From QHXW01 sp035297145 (GTDB taxonomy: Bacteria; Acidobacteriota; Terriglobia; Bryobacterales; Bryobacteraceae), in contig DATGZN010000093.1 in NCBI GenBank assembly GCA_035297145.1, positions 278,637 through 342,636 on the forward strand: 64,000 nucleotides of DNA. Reading direction: 5' to 3'. The stretch's first letter is position 1. Every line of letters begins with the position of its first letter. Made by a program: the position numbers and the translations under genes. Shown here one piece after another: positions 34,630-43,373 of this stretch. The notes under the pieces were generated by a model that had not been told where the DNA came from, did not search any database, and saw only the letters and a program-made list of their open reading frames with translations.

Positions 34630-34720
34630 GATGAAGACAAAAGGTAAAAGGCAAAGGTCAAAAGTCAAAAGGCCGCCTCCGAATTCCACTTTTGCCTTTT
34701 GTCTTTTGCCTTGTTTTTCG
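34630..34720. repeat. Purine/pyrimidine hairpin repeat, copy 2
   Basis: Same build as the element at 31681: an AAAAGGTAAAAGGCAAAGG arm, the GGCCGCCTCCGAAT centre and a TTTTGCCTTTTGTCTTTTGCC arm. The two copies lie in the same orientation about 2.95 kb apart and bracket the rearranged segment. This copy falls between the oxidoreductase remnant and the end of the kinase gene. Confidence 0.7.
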
Positions 34721-34727
34721 CTGATGT

Positions 34728-37700
34728 CTAGCCCCGGCTAAGCGCCGGAACTTCCCGCGCTCCTCCCGCTCCGCTCGTTGTCGCGCCATCCGTGTCTTCC
34801 GGCGCCTTGCCGAATCGCGCCGTAAAGTGAAACTTGCTGCCCAGGCCTGCTTCACTCTCCACCCAAATGCGGCCGCCCATCAATTCCACCAGTCGGGTAC
34901 AGATCGCCAGGCCCAGCCCGGTTCCACCGTACTTTCGCGTGGTCGAACCGTCCACCTGGCGGAATGCGTCGAAGATCACGTCATGTTTGTCCGCCGGAAT
35001 GCCGGGGCCGCTGTCCGCTACGGTGAAATGGAGCGTCAGCTCCTGATCATCCGCCGATTTCACCCCGGCTTCCACCGCAATCCAGCCCTTCCCCGTGAAC
35101 TTAACGGCGTTGCCGATAAGGTTCAATAGCACCTGGCGCAAGCGCACCGGATCCCCGACGACCATCGGAGGGATGTCGAGAGCAACCTTCCGCCGCATCT
35201 CCAGCCCCTTCTGCGTCGCAGCGGCCGTCAGCGTCCGGGTGGCGTCATACAAACACTTCTGCACCGAGAACGGGATCTTCTCCAGATCCATGCGGCCGGA
35301 TTCGATCTTCGAAAAGTCGAGGATGTCATTCAAAATGGATAACAGCGATTCCGCCGAGGCCGTTAAGTCGTGCAGATACTCCTGCTGTTCCGCCATCTCC
35401 GTGGTACCCATCGCTAATTCGGCCATTCCCAGGATCCCATTCATCGGCGTCCGGATTTCATGGCTCATGTTGGCGATGAACTCGCTCTTGAGACGATTGG
35501 CCTCTTCGGCTCGCGCCTTCTGGACCAGTACGTTGGCCTTCTCTGCTTCGAGTTCGTGCGTTCTCTGCCGGACCGCCGCTTCCAGCTGTTGTTGCTCCCG
35601 AGTTAACTGCGCGATGCGCCACATCCAAACCAGGCGAACGCCCGCACCCAGCAGCACGAGCATCAGGCCTGTTGCCCACCAGGATTGCCACCACGGCGGG
35701 AGTACTTGAAACGCGAAGCTGGCTGGCTGCTTGCTCCACGCTCCGCGCGGACTGCACGCCAACACTTCAAACGTGTAGGCTCCAGCCGGTAGGTTGTGAT
35801 AGAGGGCTTGGCGCTGATCGGTATCGACCCAAGCGTCGCTCACACCGCGCAGCCGGTAGCGGAAATGAACCGCGTCTTCGTCCAGAAAGCTCAAGCCCGC
35901 GAACTTCACCACCATGGGGCGGTCGCTGTAACGAACCGCCAGGCCTGGCGACGGCTTCAACGTTTTGTCCCTGAATTTTACCGAGGTGATGACCACCGGA
36001 GGCGGTACATCGGGGATCAGGTGTGAAGGCGGCCTGTAGTGGGAGATGCCCCGGCTGGTTCCGATCCACACGCTGCCATCTTCATCGGCGTATAATGCCC
36101 GCCCAACACAGTCGTCCCACAGCAACCCCTGCGCCTGGCTGAAGTGCCGCCATTTCTGGCCATCATATGCATCCACGCCGTCATTCGAAGTGGCCCAAAG
36201 CCAGCCTCGTGAATCCGCTGCCAGTGCGGCGATTTCGTCGGATTTCAGCCCGTTCCGCTCCGAGAAGTGCTGCCAGCGCGGCTGGCCATGTTCGAATCGG
36301 AGGCGTGAGATTCCGGTGGAGTCGGAGTATGCCAGCCAGATGGCGCCATCCGGTGTCTCCGCAAGGCTATCCACGCCATCGCTGAGCATACCGTCCTTCG
36401 AAGTGAAACGTGTCCACTGCCCGTTCTCCATGCGCAATAAACCCTGGGACCCGCCGAACCACCATCGGCTTCTTGAATCGATGAGCATCTGGCCGAAAGT
36501 CTCGGCCGAGGAGCTGAGCGGCGGGATCTGGCGTTCGAACCTGGGGGAATCGTCGAGCGGTGTGCTCCGGAATACTGGCCCCTGCGTTGTGACCCATAGA
36601 CGGTTTTCGGCATCGATCACGAATCCGGCTACCAGGATGTCGTCCCCCGCATCGCCCAGTTCAAAACGTTGAATCTTTCCGCTTTGGGGGTCCAATCGCG
36701 AGACGCCGCCTGGAGCACTCCCCACCCAGATGGCGCCGTCCGCGCTGGAAGTGAGTGCGCGCACCTTCTGGCCCGCCAGGCCGTCTTTCTCTGTCCAGGC
36801 GCGCGAAAACTTTCCGTCCGGGCCGAATTGTTGCACGCCTTTCTCTGTGCCAACCCACAATGTGCCCGATCGGTCCCGGTAAAACGCCTGTGAATTGCTG
36901 CCTGCCAGTCCCTCGGAGCGCGTCCAGGATTGCCACTGTCCGTAGCCCCGCCAGCGAGCTATTCCGGCTCCGGAAAGACCCACCCAGATCGAACCTTCCC
37001 GGTCTTGCAACACGCAGCAAGTAGGATTCACCGGCAGCCCCTGCTCAATCCCAATGGTTTCCCAACTGTCTCCGGCAAGAAAGCTCAGGCCCGCTTCATT
37101 TGGCGCAAACAGCTCTCCGTCCCGATCCATCTGGAGGGAGGCTACGCCGAACATGGGCGGTGCCAGTCCCGTATCACGCTCCTGGAATTTTGGCTCCCCC
37201 TTCAGCCGGACCATTACCCGGTGCACGCTGCGAATCCAAAGATTGCCTTGTTGATCGGTCAGGATCGCGTCCCAACGGTCATCGGGAATGCCGGCCTCAC
37301 TGCCGACTTCCTTTGCCCGGCCAGAAGACAGAAGACACAGCTTGTTCCCGCATCCGAACCAGACCGTGCCCGCCGGGTCGATGTGGATACCATAGACCGC
37401 CGGGTCGAGGATGCCTTGTGGATTCGGTACCCGTGTGAAACTCAAGTCCCCGCTTTTGGGCGTACCAACCCGCAGACCTTCTGTCGTACCCGCAAACAGC
37501 CGTCCGTCAGCGTCCACCACCAAGCTGGTTTGCGTGGGAATTCCAGCCCAGCCAACCGTATCAACCGGCTGCAACTTGCCGTCCCGCATGCGTGTCAGCC
37601 CACTGTTGGTACCCGCCCACAAAGTGCCATCCGGGGTCTCGGCCAGCGCTTGAACGATGCTTCCCGCACCGGGTGTTGGGAAGGCGGTGAACTTGGCGCC

Positions 37701-37922
37701 GTCGTAGCGAAACAGGCCTGTGGCCGTGCCAGCCCAGACAAACCCAATGTGATCTTGCAGCAGGCAATGGACTTCGGTGTCCTTCAGGCCGTCGCCGTGG
37801 CTGTAGTAACGGAATCGATGCCGCTGCGCCGTAAGCGGCAAGCCGAGAGCCAGGAGCAAGGCCAGCCAACTCACATGAATTGACCGGGAGCACCTACCCG
37901 TGCTGAGTGGTAAACGCGCCAC
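34728..37922 (-). CDS. Two-component-regulator propeller sensor histidine kinase
   Basis: About 1,064 residues from GTG 37922, or about 1,048 from GTG 37874; both give a signal peptide (VSWLALLLALGLPLTAQ). The exported sensor has around a dozen propeller repeats of the type GLFRYDGAKF, GSIWVGLSGAGIARW and GTLWVGTEKGVQQF, then a Y_Y_Y domain (FRYRLRGVSDAWVDTDQRQ). One membrane helix follows (WWATGLMLVLLGAGVRLVW), a coiled coil, and the kinase core with FIANMSHEIRTPMNG, VLLNLIGNAVKFTG, DSGPGIP and GGTGLGLAI. No receiver is attached. The frame stays open to 38219 but would overlap the divergent adaptor gene, so the upstream part is discounted. It may control the divergent exporter. Confidence 0.85.
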   Translation of the reverse strand: MARLPLSTGRCSRSIHVSWLALLLALGLPLTAQRHRFRYYSHGDGLKDTEVHCLLQDHIGFVWAGTATGLFRYDGAKFTAFPTPGAGSIVQALAETPDGTLWAGTNSGLTRMRDGKLQPVDTVGWAGIPTQTSLVVDADGRLFAGTTEGLRVGTPKSGDLSFTRVPNPQGILDPAVYGIHIDPAGTVWFGCGNKLCLLSSGRAKEVGSEAGIPDDRWDAILTDQQGNLWIRSVHRVMVRLKGEPKFQERDTGLAPPMFGVASLQMDRDGELFAPNEAGLSFLAGDSWETIGIEQGLPVNPTCCVLQDREGSIWVGLSGAGIARWRGYGQWQSWTRSEGLAGSNSQAFYRDRSGTLWVGTEKGVQQFGPDGKFSRAWTEKDGLAGQKVRALTSSADGAIWVGSAPGGVSRLDPQSGKIQRFELGDAGDDILVAGFVIDAENRLWVTTQGPVFRSTPLDDSPRFERQIPPLSSSAETFGQMLIDSRSRWWFGGSQGLLRMENGQWTRFTSKDGMLSDGVDSLAETPDGAIWLAYSDSTGISRLRFEHGQPRWQHFSERNGLKSDEIAALAADSRGWLWATSNDGVDAYDGQKWRHFSQAQGLLWDDCVGRALYADEDGSVWIGTSRGISHYRPPSHLIPDVPPPVVITSVKFRDKTLKPSPGLAVRYSDRPMVVKFAGLSFLDEDAVHFRYRLRGVSDAWVDTDQRQALYHNLPAGAYTFEVLACSPRGAWSKQPASFAFQVLPPWWQSWWATGLMLVLLGAGVRLVWMWRIAQLTREQQQLEAAVRQRTHELEAEKANVLVQKARAEEANRLKSEFIANMSHEIRTPMNGILGMAELAMGTTEMAEQQEYLHDLTASAESLLSILNDILDFSKIESGRMDLEKIPFSVQKCLYDATRTLTAAATQKGLEMRRKVALDIPPMVVGDPVRLRQVLLNLIGNAVKFTGKGWIAVEAGVKSADDQELTLHFTVADSGPGIPADKHDVIFDAFRQVDGSTTRKYGGTGLGLAICTRLVELMGGRIWVESEAGLGSKFHFTARFGKAPEDTDGATTSGAGGAREVPALSRG

Positions 37923-38115
37923 TAGAGAAAGTGTCCGTCTACTCCATTCTTTCTGAATGGAATAAGATAAACCAAGATTCACTTTGGAGAACACGTTGCT
38001 AAACACCACAGTCTGCTGGTGTGCGGTCAGTTTCTCTAATTCCTTCATATACACAACGAACCGGGCAGTTCCGGCGTCTAACTGTATTACTCCCCACGGG
38101 CGAAAGGATGGCTCT

Positions 38116-39396
38116 ATGCCGTTGCGCCGCTCAACACCGCGCGCGAGTTGCGCGCTCCTAACCTGCTTTGTGCTGCTACTCGCCGGATGCCAGGCCCGGA
38201 CCGCGCCGATCACCCTCAACGTTCAATCGGCTGAACAATTCAAAAGGGTTAGGGTCAAGTTCGATCGGCTTCACCGGATGGTGCGCTCGAACGGCACCAT
38301 TCAGGCAGTCAACGCATTGACGATCCGCGTGCCGCAAATCTACGGGCAGGGCCAGGGGGGCGATATGACCCTCACCAAACTCATACCCACGGGTGAGGCG
38401 GTGAAGGAAGGCGACGTATTGGCCGAATTTGACCGGACCAAGCAAGTCGACGCCGCCCGCGATGCACAAGCTAAATACGAAGATCTCCGCCACCAGGTCG
38501 ATCAGCGCAAAGAGCAGCACCGGGCGGATGCTGAGAAACGGGCGGCGGATTTGCAGCAAGCCGAGGCAGATCTGCAGAAAGCCCAGCTAGAGCTTCGTAA
38601 GGGACCTATTTTGAGTGAGATAGATCGCCTCAAGGACCAGGCCAAACTGGAGGACGCTCAAGCCCACGTCGCCAGCCTAAAACTCTCGGGTCACTCTCAC
38701 GATGTGTCTGAGGCTGCGGATCTCAAAATTCTGGAGTTGCAGCGTGACCGTCAGAAACTGGGCTGGGAGCGCGCCCAGGCGAGTTCCGAAACTCTGGTGA
38801 TCAAGGCTCCGCTTCCCGGAATGGTGTCGCGCGAGAACTCCTGGCATAACGACACATTTGGACCGGCCCAGGAAGGCGACCAACTCTGGCCGGGCGAGCC
38901 GCTGTTGCGCATTTTCGATCCTTCGGCGATGGAAGTGGATGTGGAGGTCGCCGAACCCGACGGCGCGGCGCTGACGGAGGGGTCACAGGCGATAGTACAC
39001 CTGGATGCGTACCCGGCATTGATGTTCAAAGCGCATTTCGATTCCGCGAGCCCGGCGGCGACACCACTGCTGGGCGCCACGATCCGGACTTTTCCAGCCC
39101 GCTTCCGGCTGGACGAGCGGGACGCGCATCTGCTGCCGGACCTGGCGGCGGCAGTGGACCTCGAAGTGATGGCCAAGCAGCCGGCGTTACTGGTGCCGAG
39201 GGCCGCGGTGCATTACCGCGACGGAAAGCCTTTTGTCACGCGTGTGAGCGGACCGGATCGCAACGAGGAGCATGCGGTGAAGGTGGGCGAATTTGACGAC
39301 ACCTGGATCGAGATCACCTCAGGTCTGGACCGCGAAGACACAGTTCTTTCACCTGTGAGCTCGCCAGCGGCTGCCGGAACGGAAAAGAGAAGCTGA
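38116..39396 (+). CDS. Efflux adaptor lipoprotein (HlyD/MacA-like), first of three
   Basis: 426 residues from ATG 38116, with GAAAGG 8 bases upstream. A lipobox (FVLLLAGC) predicts an outer-leaf inner-membrane lipoprotein. The membrane-fusion plan is visible: a barrel-sandwich half (LTIRVPQIYGQG, GEAVKEGDVLAEFD), a long coiled coil (AKYEDLRHQVDQRKEQ to LGWERAQASSETL), the second half (VIKAPLPGMVSREN), then beta-barrel and membrane-proximal domains. Adaptors of this type join an inner-membrane pump to a TolC-like channel. The frame extends to 37984, but that would run into the kinase promoter region. It starts a five-gene operon. Confidence 0.83.
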   Translation: MPLRRSTPRASCALLTCFVLLLAGCQARTAPITLNVQSAEQFKRVRVKFDRLHRMVRSNGTIQAVNALTIRVPQIYGQGQGGDMTLTKLIPTGEAVKEGDVLAEFDRTKQVDAARDAQAKYEDLRHQVDQRKEQHRADAEKRAADLQQAEADLQKAQLELRKGPILSEIDRLKDQAKLEDAQAHVASLKLSGHSHDVSEAADLKILELQRDRQKLGWERAQASSETLVIKAPLPGMVSRENSWHNDTFGPAQEGDQLWPGEPLLRIFDPSAMEVDVEVAEPDGAALTEGSQAIVHLDAYPALMFKAHFDSASPAATPLLGATIRTFPARFRLDERDAHLLPDLAAAVDLEVMAKQPALLVPRAAVHYRDGKPFVTRVSGPDRNEEHAVKVGEFDDTWIEITSGLDREDTVLSPVSSPAAAGTEKRS

Positions 39397-39397
39397 G

Positions 39398-40651
39398 ATG
39401 GCCGCACGCCGCAAATGGAAACGAATCCTGGTAGCGATCGCTGTAGTCATTGTGGTGGCCGCGATCGCCGGGGGTGTGTCGCGCATGCGGAAGGTGCAGG
39501 CCGCGGTGAATCCGCCCACGGCCCGGGTACGCAAGGGCGAGTTCGCGGTCATTGTGGTCTGCCGCGGAGAACTGACGGTGAAGCGCTCGGTGCAACTGGT
39601 GGCGCCGGTGAACGTTCCCGACCTGAAGATCGTCTGGCTGGCGCCATCGGGCGGGGCCATCAAACCCGGGCAGCCCGTAGTTCGCTTCGATCCATCCAGC
39701 GCGAAGCAGCAACTGGATGAGAAGACGGCCGCGCTGCGCCAGGCGCAGGCTACGCTCGACCAAGCGGTGGCGCAGGCGCGCATCACCGCGGAGCAGGATA
39801 AGCTCGACTTAGCGAATGCGCGCTACCAGGTGGAGCGCGCGCGCCTCGAAGCCTCCAAGCAAGCTATTGTGAGCGTCATCCAGGGTGAAGAGAGCAAGGT
39901 GGATCTGGAATCGGCCGAGATGAAACTCAAGGTGCAGGAGGCGACGGTCAACCTGCACAAAGCCTCGGACGACGCGAAGATCGCTTCCGTGACCCGGCAA
40001 CTGGATAAGGCGCAGGCGGAAGTCGACCTGGCGAAAGAGCGGTTGGGGGAGATGGAACTGAAGGCCCCGATTGACGGCGTGGTGGTGTATCAGATGAACA
40101 ACTCGCAGGGATGGACGAACCGGCAGCCGTTCAAAGTGGGCGATCACGTGTGGTCCGGAGCGCCCTTGGCGGTGATTCCCGATCTCTCCACGATTCGCAT
40201 GGAAGGAAGGCTGGACGAAGTGGATCGGGGCCGTGTGGCAACGGGCGCAGAGGTCCGGGTACACGTGGATGCCTTTCCGGAAGAAACGTTGGCCGCGAAA
40301 GTGGCCTCGGTTTCACCGCTGACCATGGTGACTTTCGGCGAGTGGCCCCCGGTCCGCAGTTTCCATGTCTATGGGGAGATTCAAAAGCCGGATGCGCGTT
40401 TGCGGCCGGACATGAACGGGAGCATGGACGTGATTACAGCCCGCATCCCCAACGCCATCAGCATTCCCGGCAAGGCGATTTTTACCAGCGAAGGCAAGCC
40501 AATCGCTTATGTGGCTCAAAAGGACGGGACCTACCGCGCGGTCGATGTGGAGATACTGGCGCGCAATCCGGATGAGATTGCAGTGCGCGGCATCGCGGAG
40601 AACAGCGTGGTCTCTTTGAGCGATCTCAGCCAGGATAAGAAACAACCATGA
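39398..40651 (+). CDS. Efflux adaptor (HlyD/MacA-like), second of three
   Basis: A 417-residue membrane-fusion protein anchored by an N-terminal helix (ILVAIAVVIVVAAIAGGVS) instead of a lipid. Seen are VVRFDPSSAKQQLDEKTAALR leading into the hairpin coiled coil, KAPIDGVVVYQMNN closing the lipoyl-like domain, then the barrel part with LAVIPDLSTIRMEGRLDEVD and LRPDMNGSMDVITARIPNAI. It follows the first adaptor by one base and overlaps the third by 4 bases. It is not a close copy of its neighbours, so the three are divergent paralogues. Confidence 0.86.
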   Translation: MAARRKWKRILVAIAVVIVVAAIAGGVSRMRKVQAAVNPPTARVRKGEFAVIVVCRGELTVKRSVQLVAPVNVPDLKIVWLAPSGGAIKPGQPVVRFDPSSAKQQLDEKTAALRQAQATLDQAVAQARITAEQDKLDLANARYQVERARLEASKQAIVSVIQGEESKVDLESAEMKLKVQEATVNLHKASDDAKIASVTRQLDKAQAEVDLAKERLGEMELKAPIDGVVVYQMNNSQGWTNRQPFKVGDHVWSGAPLAVIPDLSTIRMEGRLDEVDRGRVATGAEVRVHVDAFPEETLAAKVASVSPLTMVTFGEWPPVRSFHVYGEIQKPDARLRPDMNGSMDVITARIPNAISIPGKAIFTSEGKPIAYVAQKDGTYRAVDVEILARNPDEIAVRGIAENSVVSLSDLSQDKKQP

Positions 40652-42012
40652 GCACTCCAGCGATCCAAACCCCGGCGGCTCCGATACGGCCGGAACCCGC
40701 GCCAGCGGTTCGCCTGCGCCGGCGCCAGCGTCCTCTGCGGCTGGTCGTATTCCTGCTTGTCCTCGCGGTGATCGCGGGAGCACTGGGATGGAGCGGCCTG
40801 CGGCTATTTCGATCGCTGACTGCGACGAGCACGGCTGCGCTGCCGACCACACGTGTGAAACGCGGCGATGTGTCCCTGACGGTAGCGGCGAAAGCCGAGC
40901 TGCGCGGCGGGAATCCGGAAGAACTGGCCGCGCCCATGACGGGCGATAGCGATATGCATATCACCAATCTCCGCAAAGCCGGAGAAGTGGTGAAGGAAGG
41001 CGAGGTGGTTCTCGAGTTCGACACGACGGACCAAGCCTACAAGTTGAAGGAAGCCGAAGCGGACCTGGCCGAGGCGGAGCAGCAGGTGATCAAGGCCCAA
41101 GCGGACGGCGCGGCGCAGCAGGAAGAAAACAACTACTTGCTCCTGAAGGCGAAGGCGGACGTCCGGCAGGCGGAGCTGGATTGCCGGAAGAACTCCACGC
41201 TTTCGGCCATCGTGGCCAAGCAAAACGATCTGGCTTTGCAATCAGTCAAGGACCGGCTGGCGCAGCTCGAAAAGGACCTGGCCAATTACAAGGCGACGGG
41301 CGAGGCGGGCATCGCGATCCAGGAAGCGGCACGCAAGAAGGCAGAGGTGCAGGCCGCCACGGCGCGCAAGAACATCGATGCCATGACCGTCAAGGCCCAT
41401 CGCAGCGGATACGTGTCCGTCCGTCAAAACACCAACATCAACTGGGGTTACCGGGGCATGACGCTGCCGCCGTACCGGGTGGGAGACCGCGTGAATCCGG
41501 GAATGATTGTGGCCGAAATTCCGGATCTCGAGAGCTGGGAACTGGCGGCCAACATCGGGGAGCTGGACCGGGGCCACATCTCGACGGGTGAGAAAGTTGA
41601 CGTCCAGGTTGTGGCGGTTCCTTTCCGGAAATTCCACGGCGGCGTTAAAGACATGGGCGGCACCTCCGGGCCTCCCTGGGACCGGCACTTCGAGTGCAAG
41701 ATCACGCTCGACGATCCATCGCCCGAACTGCGCCCCGGGATGAACGCGAATGTGGTGATTAATGCCGAGGTGATGCGCAACGTGCTGTGGGTTCCGGGGC
41801 AGGCGGTATTCGAGGCTGACGGGCGCACGTTCATCTACGTCAAATCCGGTTCCGGTTTTGCGCCGGCGGATGTGAAGCTGGTCCGCCGCGGCGAGAGCCA
41901 GGCGGTGATCACGGGAGTTCGCGAGGGGCAAGTGGTAGCGCTGGCGAATCCCGATCAGCAGACGCAGAAGAAGGCGGGCGCGGGCGGCGCATTGCAGGCG
42001 CTTCCGAAATGA
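40648..42012 (+). CDS. Efflux adaptor (HlyD/MacA-like), third of three
   Basis: A 454-residue membrane-fusion protein with an N-terminal helix (LVVFLLVLAVIAGALGWSG). Its plan is VVLEFDTTDQAYKLKEAEAD, a coiled coil rich in Ala/Glu, KAHRSGYVSVRQN, then a barrel domain with IVAEIPDLESWELAANIGELD and LRPGMNANVVINAEVMRNVL. It is closest in build to the second adaptor. It overlaps both the second adaptor and the permease gene by 4 bases (ATGA each), so all are made in fixed ratio. Confidence 0.86.
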   Translation: MSTPAIQTPAAPIRPEPAPAVRLRRRQRPLRLVVFLLVLAVIAGALGWSGLRLFRSLTATSTAALPTTRVKRGDVSLTVAAKAELRGGNPEELAAPMTGDSDMHITNLRKAGEVVKEGEVVLEFDTTDQAYKLKEAEADLAEAEQQVIKAQADGAAQQEENNYLLLKAKADVRQAELDCRKNSTLSAIVAKQNDLALQSVKDRLAQLEKDLANYKATGEAGIAIQEAARKKAEVQAATARKNIDAMTVKAHRSGYVSVRQNTNINWGYRGMTLPPYRVGDRVNPGMIVAEIPDLESWELAANIGELDRGHISTGEKVDVQVVAVPFRKFHGGVKDMGGTSGPPWDRHFECKITLDDPSPELRPGMNANVVINAEVMRNVLWVPGQAVFEADGRTFIYVKSGSGFAPADVKLVRRGESQAVITGVREGQVVALANPDQQTQKKAGAGGALQALPK

Positions 42013-43289
42013 AGCCGGGATCGGTTGTTTCCATCGCGGAACGCGGCCGCGGCGTTTCGCGGTATTTCTCCGACCTGCCGCAGGCCGCGGCCAATCTCCT
42101 CGCGCAGAAGTTTCGCACGGCGCTCACGATGCTGGGAATCGTTTTCGGCGTCGGGGCGGTAATTGGCATGCTCGCGATTGGGGCGGGTGCGCGGCAGGAG
42201 TCGCTGCGCTTCATTGAAGAACTGGGAGTGCGCAATCTGCTGGTGCAGGCTCGGCCGGCCACCGACTTTCAGGAACTGCAGGTGCGGCGCCGCTCATCGC
42301 CAGGATTGACGGAGCGCGACGTGCGCATCCTCCAAGCCAACATCGATTCACTGGATCTGATTTCCCCGAGCCGGTCGATGCGGCCCACGCGCATGCTGCC
42401 CAAGCCGCCGCACGACCCGCCGGACCTGGTCGGCGTGCGGCCCTCGTACGCTGCCATTCACAACCTGGAAACGGTGGAGGGGAGTTTCTTCGACGAACGG
42501 CAGGACGCCTCCAGCGCGGCGGTGTGCGTTCTCGGGGAGACGGCTAAAGTGAGCCTGCTGGGATACGGACCAGCGGTGGGCAAATACGTGAAGGTGAATG
42601 ATGGCTGGTTGCAGGTGATCGGTGTGCTGGCGCCGCAGATTTCTTCCGGCTCCGGTGGGCAAGGGCAAGATCGGAACAATGCCATCTATACTCCGTTGAG
42701 CACGTATGAGTACCGGTTTTGGGACAACAATTTTCTGAAAGACGACCTGGACGGGGTTGACCTACGGCTCAAGCCGGGCGCGGACAGCATCGAAACGGCC
42801 AAGGTGGTGACGGCGATCCTGAACTCCACACATCACAACATTCCGGACTTCAACGTAGTGATTCCGGCGGATCTGCTGGCGCAGCAGCAGCGCACGCAAA
42901 CCATTTTCACCTACGTGATGGTGGCGATTGCGGCGATTTCGCTGCTGGTGGGCGGCATCGGCATCATGAACATCGTGCTGGCGACGGTGATGGAGCGGAC
43001 GCGAGAGATCGGGATCCGGAGGGCGACTGGTGCGCGGCGCAACGACATTGTGCGGCAATTTTTGGCGGAATCGGTGTTGATTTCTGTGGGAGGCGGAATC
43101 TTGGGAATCGTGTTCGGTTATTTTCTTTCCTGGCTGATTGCGCGCACGGCGGAATGGAAGACCATCGTGACGACGACGTCGATCTTCATCGCGTTTGGGG
43201 TTTCGGTAGCGGTGGGGATGATCTTTGGCATTTACCCGGCGGTGAAGGCGTCGCGGATCGATCCGATTGAGGCGCTGCGGTATGAATAG
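42009..43289 (+). CDS. MacB/FtsX-type ABC permease without an ATPase domain
   Basis: A 426-residue permease of the MacB type: N-terminal cytoplasmic stretch, TM1 in FRTALTMLGIVFGVGAVIGM, a periplasmic MacB core domain of about 230 residues, then three helices with AIAAISLLVGGIGIMNIVL, REIGIRRATGARRNDI and VAVGMIFGIYPAVKASRIDP. Classical MacB carries an N-terminal ATPase; none is fused here and none is encoded within the operon or this window. It probably borrows an ATPase from elsewhere. It lies between three adaptors and the TolC-like gene. Confidence 0.9.
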   Translation: MKPGSVVSIAERGRGVSRYFSDLPQAAANLLAQKFRTALTMLGIVFGVGAVIGMLAIGAGARQESLRFIEELGVRNLLVQARPATDFQELQVRRRSSPGLTERDVRILQANIDSLDLISPSRSMRPTRMLPKPPHDPPDLVGVRPSYAAIHNLETVEGSFFDERQDASSAAVCVLGETAKVSLLGYGPAVGKYVKVNDGWLQVIGVLAPQISSGSGGQGQDRNNAIYTPLSTYEYRFWDNNFLKDDLDGVDLRLKPGADSIETAKVVTAILNSTHHNIPDFNVVIPADLLAQQQRTQTIFTYVMVAIAAISLLVGGIGIMNIVLATVMERTREIGIRRATGARRNDIVRQFLAESVLISVGGGILGIVFGYFLSWLIARTAEWKTIVTTTSIFIAFGVSVAVGMIFGIYPAVKASRIDPIEALRYE

Positions 43290-43319
43290 GGCGGCGCAGG
43301 CCGGGGAGAAAGGCGAATT

Positions 43320-43341
43320 GGACAGGCAGGAATGCCTGTCC
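43320..43341. repeat. Short palindromic element GGACAGGCA-N4-TGCCTGTCC
   Basis: Two 9-base arms (43320-43328 and 43333-43341) flank GGAA, followed by TACC. It occupies the gap between the permease and TolC-like genes. An element of similar size and flank is at 48256. Such palindromes are known as dispersed repeats in Acidobacteria and other phyla. The possible ATG at 43332 lies within the element and is unlikely to be a real start. Confidence 0.6.
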
Positions 43342-43373
43342 TACCAAGGGCATTGGAACGGAAGACGATTGTG

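Noticed and set aside
37923..38219. Upstream extension of the propeller kinase
   Set aside because: The frame is open but has no signal peptide in it and overlaps the divergent adaptor gene; the signal peptide lies downstream.
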